A stretch of 64,000 nt of DNA, from NCBI GenBank assembly GCA_028274465.1, contig CM051458.1, positions 18,677,566 to 18,741,565 on the forward strand, given 5' to 3'. Below, one piece after another: positions 23,212 to 34,991 of this stretch; position 1 is the stretch's first letter; every line of letters starts with the position of its first letter. The translations under genes and the position numbers were made by a program. The notes under the pieces were generated by a model. It was given only the letters and a program-made list of their open reading frames with translations. It was not told the DNA's origin and ran no database searches. The stretch comes from Plantago ovata (lineage: Eukaryota > Streptophyta > Magnoliopsida > Lamiales > Plantaginaceae).

Positions 23212-24815
23212 TGTTGGTCCCTTTAAACAACAAGAAAAGACTAGGGGGGGGGGGTGAATAGTCTTTTCAAACTTTCGTCGTTTAAAACTTTCTCAGCAAG
23301 TGCTTATTACTTTTCAGTAATGAGTTTGCTGATACTTAACTTTCTCAGCAAGCGTAAGTTACTTTACAGTAGCTTGGTTTGCTGATACTTAAAATCAGAG
23401 AGCGGAAGTCTTTGATACAATAAGTGCTTTTTCAGTAAGTAAAGGTTTCAGCAAGTGATGTGAGTGACTGTGTACAGACAGATATGAATTGCTGAAAACT
23501 ATGAACAGTAAGTAAATCACACAAACACTTTTATAGTGGTATCTGAGAGTGGCGTAATCTCTCAACTAATCCACTTGTCCTTTCTAGGACTGAATCCACT
23601 AAGATATGATTGAAGTTCCTTACAATCTCCTATCTAAAGCGATTCAACAGAAACCAAAGCACACTTGCTTTGTCTCCAACCTAATCTAGAGAACGTAACC
23701 CTGTTCTCCACCAAACTTGGTACTTTTAATCAGCAAAACTATGCTCGATTAAGTTCCCCATGAATATCACGCCTGAAAGGGTGTATTTTCACTTAGAGAG
23801 TTTTGGGGTGAGATAACTTAATTATAACTTATTCAGTTACAACAAGTAATCTAAGAAACACAACTTTGAATACTTTGCAGTAAACAAGTTTGATTGTTTC
23901 TGGTGCAAGACTTGTTCTTGTTCGAAAGAAAGAACACTTAACTAATTTGTTAGCCGAGTTTGTTCTACTTCTTCACAAGTAGGTTTTTCAAGCTTTAAGT
24001 CTTGGAACGGATCAATGGCAGTTGTAGAGAGTTTGAAGGTATGTGAGTTTTAAGCACAAGTGAGAGTTTGATCACGTTGTTGACACACTTCAACTCTTCG
24101 CCGGATGACCTCTATTTATAGTGCAAGTAAGGAGCCGTTTGAATTTCAAATCCTAAGGCTTTTGTTCCTTAACATGTCACTATCTTGCTTTTGTACTTTC
24201 AGCAGCGTCTTTGTTTGTCTTCTAGTCTTCATGTCCTTCGCGTGTAAGCTTTGCATTTAATGCATATTTGAATAGAATTCAAACAGTAACATTGGATCGC
24301 AAATTTAAGTACTTTCAGCAAGAGGTCACATATGTTCCATCAGCAAGTGGTTAGTCTCAGTTTCAGCAAGCACAACCTACTTTGTCTTTCAGATTTTCAC
24401 TTATGCAATGCTGTTGCTGAATTTTCCACTTTCTGAGCAACACGTGCCTTTGTAGATGCCAGTCTTCAGCAATCTTCTAGTCTTCAGATCTTCGAATTCT
24501 TCAAGTCTTCGGATCTTCAAAAGTCTTCAAGATTCTGAGCAGTTTCTAAATGCTTCAATAGGTTATTCTCTTTTCAGAAAATAAGATACATCATAAGCTT
24601 CAGCATCAATAAGTTATTTTCTTTTCAGAAAATAAAATACATCATTCGCGGTAAAAACCACCTTAACTAACACCTAATCTAAGTCATCAGCAAACGTTCC
24701 TCTTTTACAATGTCCTTAAAATTCTAAATTCCTATGGACCTTAAGAGTACTAATTACTGGACTTTCCTTAATTTAGCATGGTTAATTGCTCATAAAAATT
24801 ACAAGTTTCCTAATA
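23212..24815 (-). repeat. 3' LTR of copy B
   Basis: It is bounded by the ctttt target duplication at its outer end and by the polypurine tract at its inner end. Its inner terminus reads TATTAGG instead of TGTTAGG. It has the terminal hairpin with an 11-G loop run. Confidence 0.92.
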
Positions 24816-24817
24816 AA

Positions 24818-24830
24818 TTTCCCCCTTTTT
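24818..24830 (-). other. Polypurine tract of copy B
   Basis: The minus strand reads AAAAAGGGGGAAA directly before the 3' LTR. This is the plus-strand primer site. Copy C has AAAAAGGGAGAA at 57968-57979. Confidence 0.88.
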
Positions 24831-25068
24831 GATGTTAGCAATCCATGGCTAAATTAATTGTTACCCTTTTAGAGGTTTCTGATGTTGAAAAAATCAGTTG
24901 ATTAATGAAAGCATACTTGAATAATTAAACAGTAAGCATAAGTAAATTGCATAATCAAAAACCAATAAGAGTCAAAAGTTTCATTGCTGATAGTTATCTT
25001 TCAGAAGTTTACATGAAATAGCATAGATAACTTAAACAGAATCAGCAAGCAAAAACTATTACAGGGAC

Positions 25069-28000
25069 TTAAGCTCTTTCGGAGGATTTTCTCAAAATCT
25101 CTCTTACACTCTTCTCAGCAAGTGCAGTGAATTCAACACAGTCCTTTTCGTAGTTTTCCAGAAGCCTACGGACTTGTAGTTGAATATTCTTGCATTTTTG
25201 CAGGCAGTGTGATGATGCTTTTCAGCATTCATTTCCATGTAGCGAGTTACCCACAAATGCATGCCCCAATTGCTGGCATGGAGAAGCTGTGTATCTGAAA
25301 TCCTTTTCGGATGAATCTTTCTTAGCCAGAGAAGATCTTCTTCTTGATCCTTAGCAGTGAGATAGAAGTACTCATAAGGAATCAATCCAAGTCTCTTCTT
25401 TGTTTTCTTTGTTACTGGGTCAGAGTAGTAAGCGATGCCAGGTGGTTTGATCAGATTTGGTTCTTGTTTATATGTCTTACCAATGGCAATTCTTCTTAAT
25501 TGGACCTCAAGATTCAACCATTTCCCAGCAATATTTCTTGGGAGGGATTCTTCCCTTTGCTTTCTTTGGACCTTGAGTTCAATCCATTTGAACATTTGAT
25601 TCAATATGGCTGTAGAAAAGAACTCATTCACCAGCAAGTCTTCCAGCTTTTAGATCCAGCAACCATGAATGTTTCTGATTACATTCTGAGTGGTTTCTTC
25701 ATTACTGGTCTTTGTGTATTCAATGCCGGAGCCAATAGCAATGCTGGCCAGCCTCTTTTCTTCCTGTCTTTGCCTTCTTCTTCTTGTCTTAGCATTGTGT
25801 TGATCTCTTGCTGAAGAGTCAGACGAAAAATGCTTTGAGTGGCTAGACGGAGTCAAGGCTGTTAAGGGTCTAGCTCTTATGGCTTGAGCTATTGTTTGAT
25901 TGTCATCATCTTCATCATCTTCTTCATTCAGATTGTGATCACTTTCAGTATGGCAAAAATCTTGAGTTTCAGCAGCGGTTTTTCTCTTTTTGGTACTTGC
26001 TGAATTCAACTCAGATTCTGCTTGCCTTTTTGAACTTTGCTCTTTTTCAGCAAGCGGTTCTATGGACAGTGGCACATCAACAGCAGGAGGGGTTTGGTTT
26101 CTTTTTCTTTTCTTTTCCCCCTTAGACATGGATTGCAACATCGGGGTGATGTGCAGAGAATAAAACTCATTGCAATTTTCAGCAAGAGTGCTTAAACTGT
26201 TATACTTCATGATGATTTGTTGTTGGTCAGAAGTCATTTTTGACAACTCTTGTTGAATGCTCATCATGTTCTCTTCATGTCTTTTCTCTGTTGCGGCCTT
26301 CTCATCTATAAAAGTCGGTGCCTTTACGAGAGCGGTCTTTGCTAGCTTTAGAGCTTGACTTACATCTTCTTCATAGCTTTTTTGATAAAGACTGATGTCT
26401 TTCTGAGCTATGGTCAAAGTAGTAGTGCGTCTCAGCACTGTAGCCAAAATCTTTCCAAAGTCAAGTGGGCTCTCAACAAGCAATGCATCATCTTCAGCTT
26501 TGCAGGCATTATGGACTTCCTTTAGTGCTAGAATTCTGGGAGTGAACTCCTCAACTCTTGGGAACGGCACTAAATGTGGTGTTAAGGAATGAACCTTAAT
26601 TTCGGAAGCAAACTGATCATCACGCATCAGCAATTCTACTCTTAGACCATCGTCTAAATCATTAATCAGGAGGAGGAATCTGAACGACTTTTGGGTCTCG
26701 CTTGGATTGTTCATCGTCATTTTCTGACAAGTCGTCATCATCCTCAGATTCATCAAGTTGAGCAACTTTTGAGCCTTTATCAGTAGCTTCACTTCCTTTT
26801 TGTTGAGTGGTTGCTGATGGCAACGCTTCAGACTCAACAACTGGAGTTTCACCAGTAGTTAGTTTTAATTGAGTAGTTGTTGAAGGCGACGTTTGAGACT
26901 CAATAACTGGAGTTTCGCCAGTAGTTAGTTGTTTCAATTGAGTTTGGGGCTCAATTACTGGAGTTTCGCCAGTAGTAAATGGAAGGGAGGGGACTTCCTT
27001 TGATCTCACTCCTGAAGATTGACCAATTTCTAGATCCTGCATATGCCTTGCATGGATCAAGAGACTGTTCTCGAGAGCGCGTTGGTAATCTTCATCTTGT
27101 TCATCATGATCATCAAGGTTTTCTTCAATAACCTTGGCATCAGAAATGGGACTCTTGCCATTTTTCAAGGCAGCCCTTTTTCTGGCATATTCTTCTTCAG
27201 TATCAGCACCTTGCATAGGTGCTTGATTTTCAGCAGCACTAGGAGGAGGTTGAGATTCTTGCTGAGATTGTTGTTGTTCAGCTTGCTGATTTTCAGGTTG
27301 AGCATTTTCAGCAGCTGTTGACTTCAATCCTCCAGCATCAGGACTTGGACCTTGATTGTCATCATCATCGTCTTTCTTGTCCTTGGAATCTTCATCATCA
27401 CTGGGATCAGTGGGAATGTTCTCATCTTCTTCTTCTTCATCATCGTCTGTCAGAATGACTAGCTCAACGTGCTTATACAAAGCAACACTTGTCACTTCCT
27501 CTTCCTCATTGATTTTGTGGGGATCAGCCACCACAGGTACAAATAGACCTTTGAGCATCACAACTTGTTCAGCTGGAGAGGCATTATTGAATTTTTCCTT
27601 CATATTCTCTCTGATTTGAGCAATCAGATTGGAGCTCATTTGCTGAGAGTATGTCATTTCTTCAGGAAGGATGGAGTGGACAAATGTTTCGAGCTTCAAC
27701 AGAGAAGATCTCTTTTTCTCGTTTGAGAGGTGAAGGTGAAGATCTGAGAAATCCATTCGCCTGTACCTTTGCCAGTTGCTGACGGACTTAGCAACTCTTG
27801 ACAAAGTTGTCCTTTTGAAGTTCAAGTACAGTTCCTCAGAACTTACTTGATGATCTTCAGTGATGAGTACCACTTCAGTGGTCTTCTTTTGAGCCTGAAA
27901 AAGAACGTTATTTAGATCAGGATTGGTTTGGAGAATTGTTTTAGAGTTCATATCTGAAACATGATTTACCTGCTGAGAGTCAGCAAGCTCATGTAATACA

Positions 28001-29385
28001 ATTTCCATTCCATGAAGAGCTTGAGTAGCATCCTCCATTTGTTCACCCTGAAATAAATTAGAGTTAGACACAAGTACTAAGCTGTCAAACTTAGTTTTTA
28101 TACCAAAATTATTAACTACCTGCTGAGCAGGGAGTGTTTGTTCTGGTGCAGAGGTTTCAGCAACCATCTGACTTGCATCTTGAGAAGTCTGTAGAGATAG
28201 TATTATATTAGCAAAAGAACAATTTTCAGAAATTGAAGTTTTACTGATGGTTGAATTAACTACCTGCTGAAGAAGGACAGGTTGTGGCTCAGTCCTTTCA
28301 GCATTAACAGTTTCTTCAGCTTCTTGGACTGTTTCTTCAGCAGACTTCTGGTTTTGCTCTATCTGAGAAAACATGTGCGGTTTCAGCAATCTCCCTTGTC
28401 TCTGAAATGACAAGTTGAGCAGAAGCATCTTGACCCTTGAGCTCACTGCTTGTCATGAAGATATCAATTGATTTGTTGGATGATTCTTCAATTTCCAACT
28501 CCATTTGTTTGCTTAATTCTTCCAGTACAAGCTGGACTTTGTCAATTGATGTCTTGGTTGAGCTTGGGCCAGTATTCTCAGCATCACGAGATGCGTCGTT
28601 GAATAATGCTTCTTGAGTTTCAGCAACTTCTTGAACCGAAACCATTGCTGTCTCAGCAACTGGTCCTTCAGCAAGCGGTGTTTCAGCAACTTGATGAGTT
28701 GCTTGTTCAGCAACCATCTTTTCAGCAGCATCAGCAAGTGCCGCTTTTTGCAGATCAGCAACAATGTCGCTTACTGGTTCCATAGTTGGATCATTTAAAT
28801 TATCTACAATGTAAATATCTGGGACTTGGGTAGGAAATTCATTTCCACTGCCTTGTGGTCTATTCTCAGTAGAATTATCAACATTGAGTTGATTGTTGAA
28901 GGCTTCCGCAAACACTTCAACATTGCTGACATAGGTTTCAGTAATCACCTCAGCAACACTACTGGCAAATGCGTTTCAGCATTTGTCTGGGAATTGACTG
29001 AGAGGTCTTGGACAGCAGGGACTGACTTGCGAGCCAGTGTTTTCGTTCTTTGTTGCTGGTCCGTTTCTCTTAGGTACGGGGTTTGCTGATGACGCTGCAG
29101 TCTGAGTGTCATCATCAGCTTTCCGCTTTTTCTTGTTAGATTTTTCCAGTTTCCCAGAGTCATCTATAGTTGCATTTCAGCAACGGCTCTGTAACACGTA
29201 CCTTGTTGATTTTCTACAGAGTCTTTTGTGTTACCACCATACAGCAGTTCATCTCTAAGTTGCTGAGTGGTAACATCTGCAGCGTTGTATACCTTTCTTG
29301 ATTGGCTTGTGCTGCCAACATTTGCAGTTGTTGTTTTTAGTTTTCTTTCCAGGCAGTCTTAGGTACATTCTGATTGTAGAATGAT
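25069..29385 (-). pseudogene. ORF3 (env position) of copy B, start lost in gap
   Basis: Readable segments on the minus strand are 28948-28337, 28446-26662, 26852-25650 and 25637-25104, ending near 25069 with the same REILRKSS C-terminus as copy C. The part from 28950 to the gap has many indels, as expected at a contig end. One stop (TAG at about 25650, CWI-stop) and single-base shifts near 26660 and 28400 break the rest. Parts visible: Ala/Glu-rich repeats, the three GT-AG segments (27895-28263), an acidic run (about 27450-27350), three TTGETPV repeats (about 26960-26840), a coiled coil, basic clusters and the conserved C-terminal region. Function unknown. Confidence 0.8.
27895..28263 (-). 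other. Three in-frame intron-like segments in ORF3 of copy B
   Basis: 28263-28189 (75 nt), 28119-28048 (72 nt) and 27969-27895 (75 nt) each start GTA after CAGCAG and end CAG. Lengths and positions equal those of copy A. All keep the reading frame and contain no stop. Splice motifs are intact in this copy. Confidence 0.55.
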
Positions 29386-29485
29386 NNNNNNNNNNNNNNN
29401 NNNNNNNNNNNNNNNNNNNNNNNNNNNNNNNNNNNNNNNNNNNNNNNNNNNNNNNNNNNNNNNNNNNNNNNNNNNNNNNNNNNNN
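29386..29485. other. Assembly gap of exactly 100 N, inside copy B
   Basis: The left flank ends in ORF3 at the position matching about 4075 of copy A; the right flank starts in gag at the position matching about 13240. By comparison with copy A about 6.5 kb of element should lie here. The true size is unknown. Confidence 0.97.
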
Positions 29486-30594
29486 CAATGCACAATGCAT
29501 CGATTTTTGCTTGAAGCTTCTTCTTTTCTTCAGCAATAAAAGCTCTTTTGAACTTCTTCTTCTTTTCAGCAGATTTGCCTTTCAGCAAAGGGCAATTAGC
29601 TTTGAAGTGTCCAGGCTTTTTGCAGTAAAAACATAGATCATTTCCAACTGCTGGTTCTTCTGATGAAGTAGCTTGCTGAGCTTGCTTGTTCAGCGAGCTA
29701 GTCTCATTCTTGTACTTATGGTAGTTGTTACCAAGATGCTTTTTCAGCTTCTCTTTTGCTTTTCGCCTTTCAAGTTCTTGCTGATGAATTTCTTCATGTT
29801 TTTGACAACCAAAGCGTTTTCATCAGTAGGTTCTTTTTCATTCTTCTTTTCAGAAGATGATGGCTTTGCAGCAAGAGCAATGTTTTGCGATTTTTCAGCA
29901 AATACACTTTCTCTTTGCTTTGTCTCATAGTTGACAGTAGCAAGATGAGAGAACAACTTTGTTGGTGTAATGTCTGGCATTCCTTGATTATAGTAGAAGT
30001 TCCGAGTGTGGATCCATTCTTGATTCAGACTTCTGATGATATTTTTCACTTTCTCAGAATCTGAGTAAGATTTCCAACACTCAAGTCTGCCATTTCACTA
30101 ACCAGAGTTGTGAATCTGAAATCCAAGTCTTCCAGTGACTCGTTTGTACCTTGCTTACAGTTTTGAAACTTTAATTTAAGTACTTCAAGATTGTTTTTCT
30201 TGGTCTTGTCAGATCCAGCACAAAGATCTTGAACCATTTTCCAAGCCTCATTTGCAGTCTTAGCACCCCACAGTTTGCACTGTATGGTATCCGGAGTTGA
30301 TCGAATGATGATAATTCTTGCTTGGCCATCAAGACAGAATCTCTTAGCTTCGTCAGAAGTCCATTCCTCTCTTGGTTTTGGCACAACCGTATCTGATGGT
30401 TCGCCTAGGATAGTTTCCTTTCCAGCTTCAGTGGTCTTGTGAGGAAAACTCCTTTCAACCTTAGTGATCTTGATAGGTCCATCATTGATGACGGTAACCA
30501 TCTCATCACTAATGGCCTCAAGATGTAGCATCATGTTGTTTCGCCATTTCTCGTAATTTTCCAGCTTCAGCAAGGGAGCATCTCCTAAAGACAT
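29486..30594 (-). pseudogene. gag: gag N-terminal part of copy B
   Basis: It starts MSLGDAPLLKLENYEKW at 30594, as in copy A. Shifts near 30055 and 29785 divide it into three segments. The CCHC knuckle CFYCKKPGHFKANC is present near 29640-29600, and the reading runs into the gap after KIDALCI. The shifts are within 600 bp of the gap and may be sequence errors. Confidence 0.82.
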
Positions 30595-30692
30595 CCTGTC
30601 AGCAAAGCACTACCAAAGTGATCAAGTGAGAGTGATTTACGGAAAGCACCTAAGGGGATCTAGGTTCAGTGCTGAAGGTTAAAGAACCTCCA

Positions 30693-30704
30693 GCTCCGAT
30701 ACCA
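30693..30704 (-). other. Primer binding site of copy B, one mismatch
   Basis: The minus strand reads TGGTATCGGAGC. It differs from the copy A site and the tRNA-iMet complement by one base (A to G at position 8). Confidence 0.88.
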
Positions 30705-30706
30705 CT

Positions 30707-32309
30707 TGTTGGTCCCTTTAAACAACAAGAAAAGACTAGAGGGGGGGGGGGTGAATAGTCTTTTCAAACTTTCGTCGTTTAAAACTTTCTCAGCAAGTGC
30801 TTATTACTTTTCAGTAATGAGTTTGCTGATACTTAACTTTCTCAGCAAGCGTAAGTTACTTTACAGTAGCTTGGTTTGCTGATACTTAAAATCAGAGAGC
30901 GGAAGTCATTGATACAATAAGTGCTTTTTCAGTAAGTAAAGGTTTCAGCAAGTGATGTGAGTGACTGTGTACAGACAGATATGAATTGTTGAAAACTAAG
31001 TACAGTAAGTAAATCACACAAACACTTTTATAGTGGTATCTGAGAGTGGCGTAATCTCTCAACTAATCCACTTCGTCCTTTCTAGGACTGAATCCACTAA
31101 GATATGATTGAAGTTCCTTACCATCTCCTATCTAGAGCGATTCAACAGAAACCAAAGCACACTTGCTTTGTCTCCAACCTAATCTAGAGAACGTAACCTT
31201 GTCCTCCACCAAACTTGGTACTTTTAATCAGCAAAACTATGCTCGATTAAGTTCCCCCTGAATATCACGCCCGAAAGGGTGTATTTTCAGTTAGAGAGTT
31301 TTGGGGTGAGATAACTTAATTATAACTTGTTCAGTTACAACAAGTAATCTAAGAAACACAACTTTGAATACTTTACAGTAAACAAGTTTGATTGTTTTTG
31401 GTGTCAAGACTTGTTCTTGTTCGAAAGAAAGAACACTTAACTAATTTGTTAGCCGAGTTTGTTCTACTTCTTCACAAGTAGGTTTTTCAAGCTTTAAGTC
31501 TTGGAACGGATCAATGGCAGTTGTAGAGAGTTTGAAGGTATGTGAGTTTTAAGCACAAGTGAGAGTTTGATCACATTGTTGACACACTTCAACTCTTCGC
31601 CGGATGACCTCTATTTATAGTGCAGGTAAGGAGCCGTTTGAATTTCAAATCCTAAGGCTTTTGTTCCTTAACATGTCACTATCTTGCTTTTGTACTTTCA
31701 GCAGCGTCTTTGTTTGTCTTCTAGTCTTCATGTCCTTCGCGTGTAAGCTTTGCATTTAATGCATATTTGAATAGAATTCAAACAGTAACATTGGAGCGCA
31801 AATTCAAGTACTTTCAGCAAGAGGTCACATATGTTCCATCAGCAAGTGGTTAGTCTCAGTTTCAGCAAGCACAACCTACTTTATCTTTCAGATTTTCACT
31901 TATGCAATGCTGTTGCTGAATTTTCCACTTTCTGAGCAACACGTGCCTTTGTAGATGCCAGTCTTCAGCAATCTTCTAGTCTTCAGATCTTCGAATTCTT
32001 CAAGTCTTCGGATCTTCAAAAGTCTTCAAGATTCTGAGCGGTTTCTAAATGCTTCGATAGGTTATTCTCTTTTCAGAAAATAAGATACATCATTCAGCAT
32101 CAATAAGTTATTTTCTTTTCAGCAAATAAAATACATCATTCGCGGTAAAAACCATCTTAACTAACACCTAATCTAAGTCATCAGCAAACGTTCCTCTTTT
32201 ACAATGTCCTTAAAATTCTAAATTCCTATGGACCTTAAGAGTACTAATTACTGGACTTTCCTTAATTTAGCATGGTTAATTGCTCATCAAAATTACAAGT
32301 TTCCTAACA
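30707..32309 (-). repeat. 5' LTR of copy B
   Basis: Minus strand: it starts TGTTAGGAAAC at 32309 and ends ACCAACA at 30707. TATA box at 31611-31619, terminal hairpin with an 11-G loop run near 30741-30751, two units of the 52-bp repeat. Confidence 0.93.
31611..31619 (-). promoter_or_regulatory. TATA box in 5' LTR of copy B
   Basis: The minus strand reads TATAAATAG at the position equivalent to the box in the other LTR copies. Confidence 0.65.
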
Positions 32310-32355
32310 CTTTTATTTATAAAAGACCGTCTGGTTTCCAATTAAAATATTATTT

Positions 32356-33721
32356 ACCAAGAATGAAGACTTGGACTTCAGATTCACAACTCTAGTTAGT
32401 GAGATGGCTGCCTTGGGAGTTGGAAATCTTTACTCAGATTCTGGGAAGGTGAAAACCATTATCAGAAGTCTGAACCAAGAATGGATCCACACTCAGAATT
32501 TCTACTACAATCAAGGAATGCCAAACATCACACCTAGAGAGTTGTTCTCTCATCTTGCTACTGTCAACTACGAGACAAAGCAAAGAGAAAATGTGTTTGC
32601 TGAAAAATCGCAAAACATTGCTCTTGCTGCAAAGCCGTCATCTTCTGAAAAGAAGAATGATAAAGAGTCCGCTGATGAAAATGCTTTAGTTGTTAAAAAC
32701 ATGAAGAAATTCATCAGTAAGGAACTTGAAAGGCGAAAAGCAAAAGAGAAGCTGAAAAAGCATCTTGGTAACAACTACCATAAGTACAAGAATGAGGCTA
32801 GCTCGCTGAACAAGCAAGCTCAGCAAGCAAATTCCTCTGAAGAACCAGCAGTTGGAAATGATCTCTGCTTTTACTGCAAAAAGCCTGGACACTTCAAAGC
32901 AAATTGTCATTTGCTGAAAGGCAAATTTGCTGAAAAGAAGAAGAAGTTCAAAAGGGCTTTTATTGCTGAAGAAAAGAAGAAGCTTCAAGCAAAAATCGAT
33001 GCGTTGTTCATTGATACCAGCTCCAAAGACAGTGAGGAAGAAAGCTCAGACACTGAAGATGAAGAAGCCACTCTTGACGTAGAGATTGGCAAAGAAGTTT
33101 GTGGAATAGCTATGGAAGCTTATCCAGATGTGTCAAACTACGAATTCTACCTCATGGCTGGTCAGGTAAGAAGTCCTACCTCTGACTCTAACTCAGAAAG
33201 TGAATATGAGATTGACCTTGACAAAATTCAAGTAGAAATCAAAAGATTTGAGAAAACTCTAAGCAAACAGCAAGAGAAACTACAGAATGCTGAGACTCTA
33301 ACCAAGCAGACTACTGAAAAGTACGTATTGCTGAAGGAAGAGACAGAAAAGAAAGATGTTGAAATATTGCATCTCAAGAAGTTGATTGTTGAAGCTACAG
33401 AGAAGAATTCTCAGATGGCAATAGAATTGGAAGAATATCAGTCCTCAATTCTAAAGTTACTTGCTGAAATACAAGAAATGAAAAAGATGAAAATCAATTT
33501 CAAATCTTATGTTGATGCAAGTAATATGCTGACTGAACTAAACTCTTATCTGAGAGATCCATCTCAGAAAGAAGGTTTAGGTGCAATGTATGAAGGTGAT
33601 GACGTAATAATCTTGAGTAAAGACAAATCACCAATTACCTTTGTACGTGCAACTGATAGTGGTCAACCAGAACTCTATCAGATTGGTCAATCTAAGGTTG
33701 CTAAAAAATGCAATCAAGTAT
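32356..33721 (+). pseudogene. gag: gag of copy C, 5'-truncated, split by insertion
   Basis: The reading is open from about 32371 (FRFTTLVSEMAALG) to the insertion at 33721, without a stop over about 450 codons. It has the CCHC knuckle CFYCKKPGHFKANC near 32865-32910, an acidic Ser/Glu stretch and a long coiled coil (33200-33480). Residues upstream of EDLDFRF are missing compared with copies A and B. It continues after the 12.7-kb insertion at 46447, with roughly 80-90 bp of gag lost between. Confidence 0.88.
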
Positions 33722-34976
33722 TGATGAACGCGCGGATGTCGTGCTCCGGATTCAGCAAATAAATTTGTTATTTAGCCAAAGGCAATCCACAACTACAACG
33801 AAAACCGTAGTGTAGCAGTAGAATGACTCGAGTGTCGTTCTCTCAGCACTATAACTAGCTTTATCAAATCTAATTTAGAATATAAAACCAGCAAACAGAT
33901 AGCAAAGGGGGTTTCTAGCAGATAATGGAGATTGGTGATAGTATGGTCCTTCTTAACATAACGGGTCGATAATCATGCATAAATTCCTCGGTCTTGCATA
34001 GAGATCTTTGAATCAATCTAGTGTCCTGTTGCAAATATTAAGCACTACGAAGATAATTGGTCTGACAAGTCAATCACTATTGTCCTAATGTGTTCCGTAA
34101 TTATTCAACACTACGAAGATAATTGGTCTGATGGTCGACAAGTGTCCTATCATGCATAATAATTAATACAACATACGAGAATTTAGGTTGTGCCTGATCA
34201 ACGAAATAAAGCAATGACACGGAGTATAATGCGCGATATAGCCATTAGCATGATTATCTTCCCTTCGCTAAGAATTCACATACTACCACCAACGATAAGT
34301 TTAGCTACTCATAATAGGCATGCAGTCAACAGAAATCATAGAAGAAAACATGTTGAAAGAATATAATAAAATAAGTAGAATAAAACTGTAAGATACAAAG
34401 TTACCGAAGGTTGTCAATCTCCGGATGATTGCGATCCTACGAGCTCCAAACTGCTATGAAAATGTATCCCCTAAGCTACGGACCCCCAGAACAGGCTCTG
34501 GGAAGTCCCTACCTAAAACTACAGAGAGAGGTCAGAAAGTAGGTCTGGAAAGATATGATTTTCGGAGAAAACTTAAGCAACTATATATAGGCTTCGAAAT
34601 ACTGTGGGGCGGTTCGCCCCAGACAATTTCTCGCGGAATTCCGCATTTTCGACGCGTTTTTGGATTTCTTCCCCTTTTCGGACTCGATTTCTGACTTCTA
34701 GTAGCCTTCTAACCTCCAGATTCGGCCCCTAGACTCCAAATCCTATCCGGAAACCTTTAGATACTCCAAATAGGCTTCTGGAACACCAATTCCTTGTCAA
34801 CTTCAATATAATTACCCGGAAATCTTCGAATTTCAACCAAAACCTGTAAAATAAAATCTAAAGGGAAACGTGACACTATTCTAATAAAATGCATTAAAAT
34901 ATAGCTAAATTAACATAGAGGATAGCTAAAATAGGTGAAAAAGACTCGAATGAAAGTGTAAAATACACATTCATCA
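33722..34976 (-). repeat. 3' LTR of element D
   Basis: 1255 bp, minus-strand start TGATGAATGTG at 34976 and end CGCGTTCATCA at 33722. It has a short hairpin cassette (one GGGGCGGTTCGCCCC unit near 34607-34621). It matches 41286-42562 and the solo LTR 58052-59306. Confidence 0.92.
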
Positions 34977-34991
34977 AACTCCCCAAACCGA
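34977..34991 (-). other. Polypurine tract of element D
   Basis: The minus strand reads GGTTTGGGGAGTT before the LTR, preceded by the CTTGAGAACAAGCAAAGG block that is typical of Athila/Tat-group elements. Confidence 0.8.

Larger units (their letters stand above)
23212..32309 (-). mobile_element. Sirevirus copy B, complete ends, pol lost in gap
   Basis: Both LTRs (23212-24815 and 30707-32309), PPT and PBS are present. The target duplication ctttt is exact at 23207-23211 and 32310-32314, and the empty site exists at 63650-63664. This proves that both ends belong to one insertion, even though a 100-N gap at 29386-29485 removes the rest of gag, all of pol and the start of ORF3. LTR lengths of 1604 and 1603 bp with few differences suggest a recent insertion. 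Confidence 0.93.
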
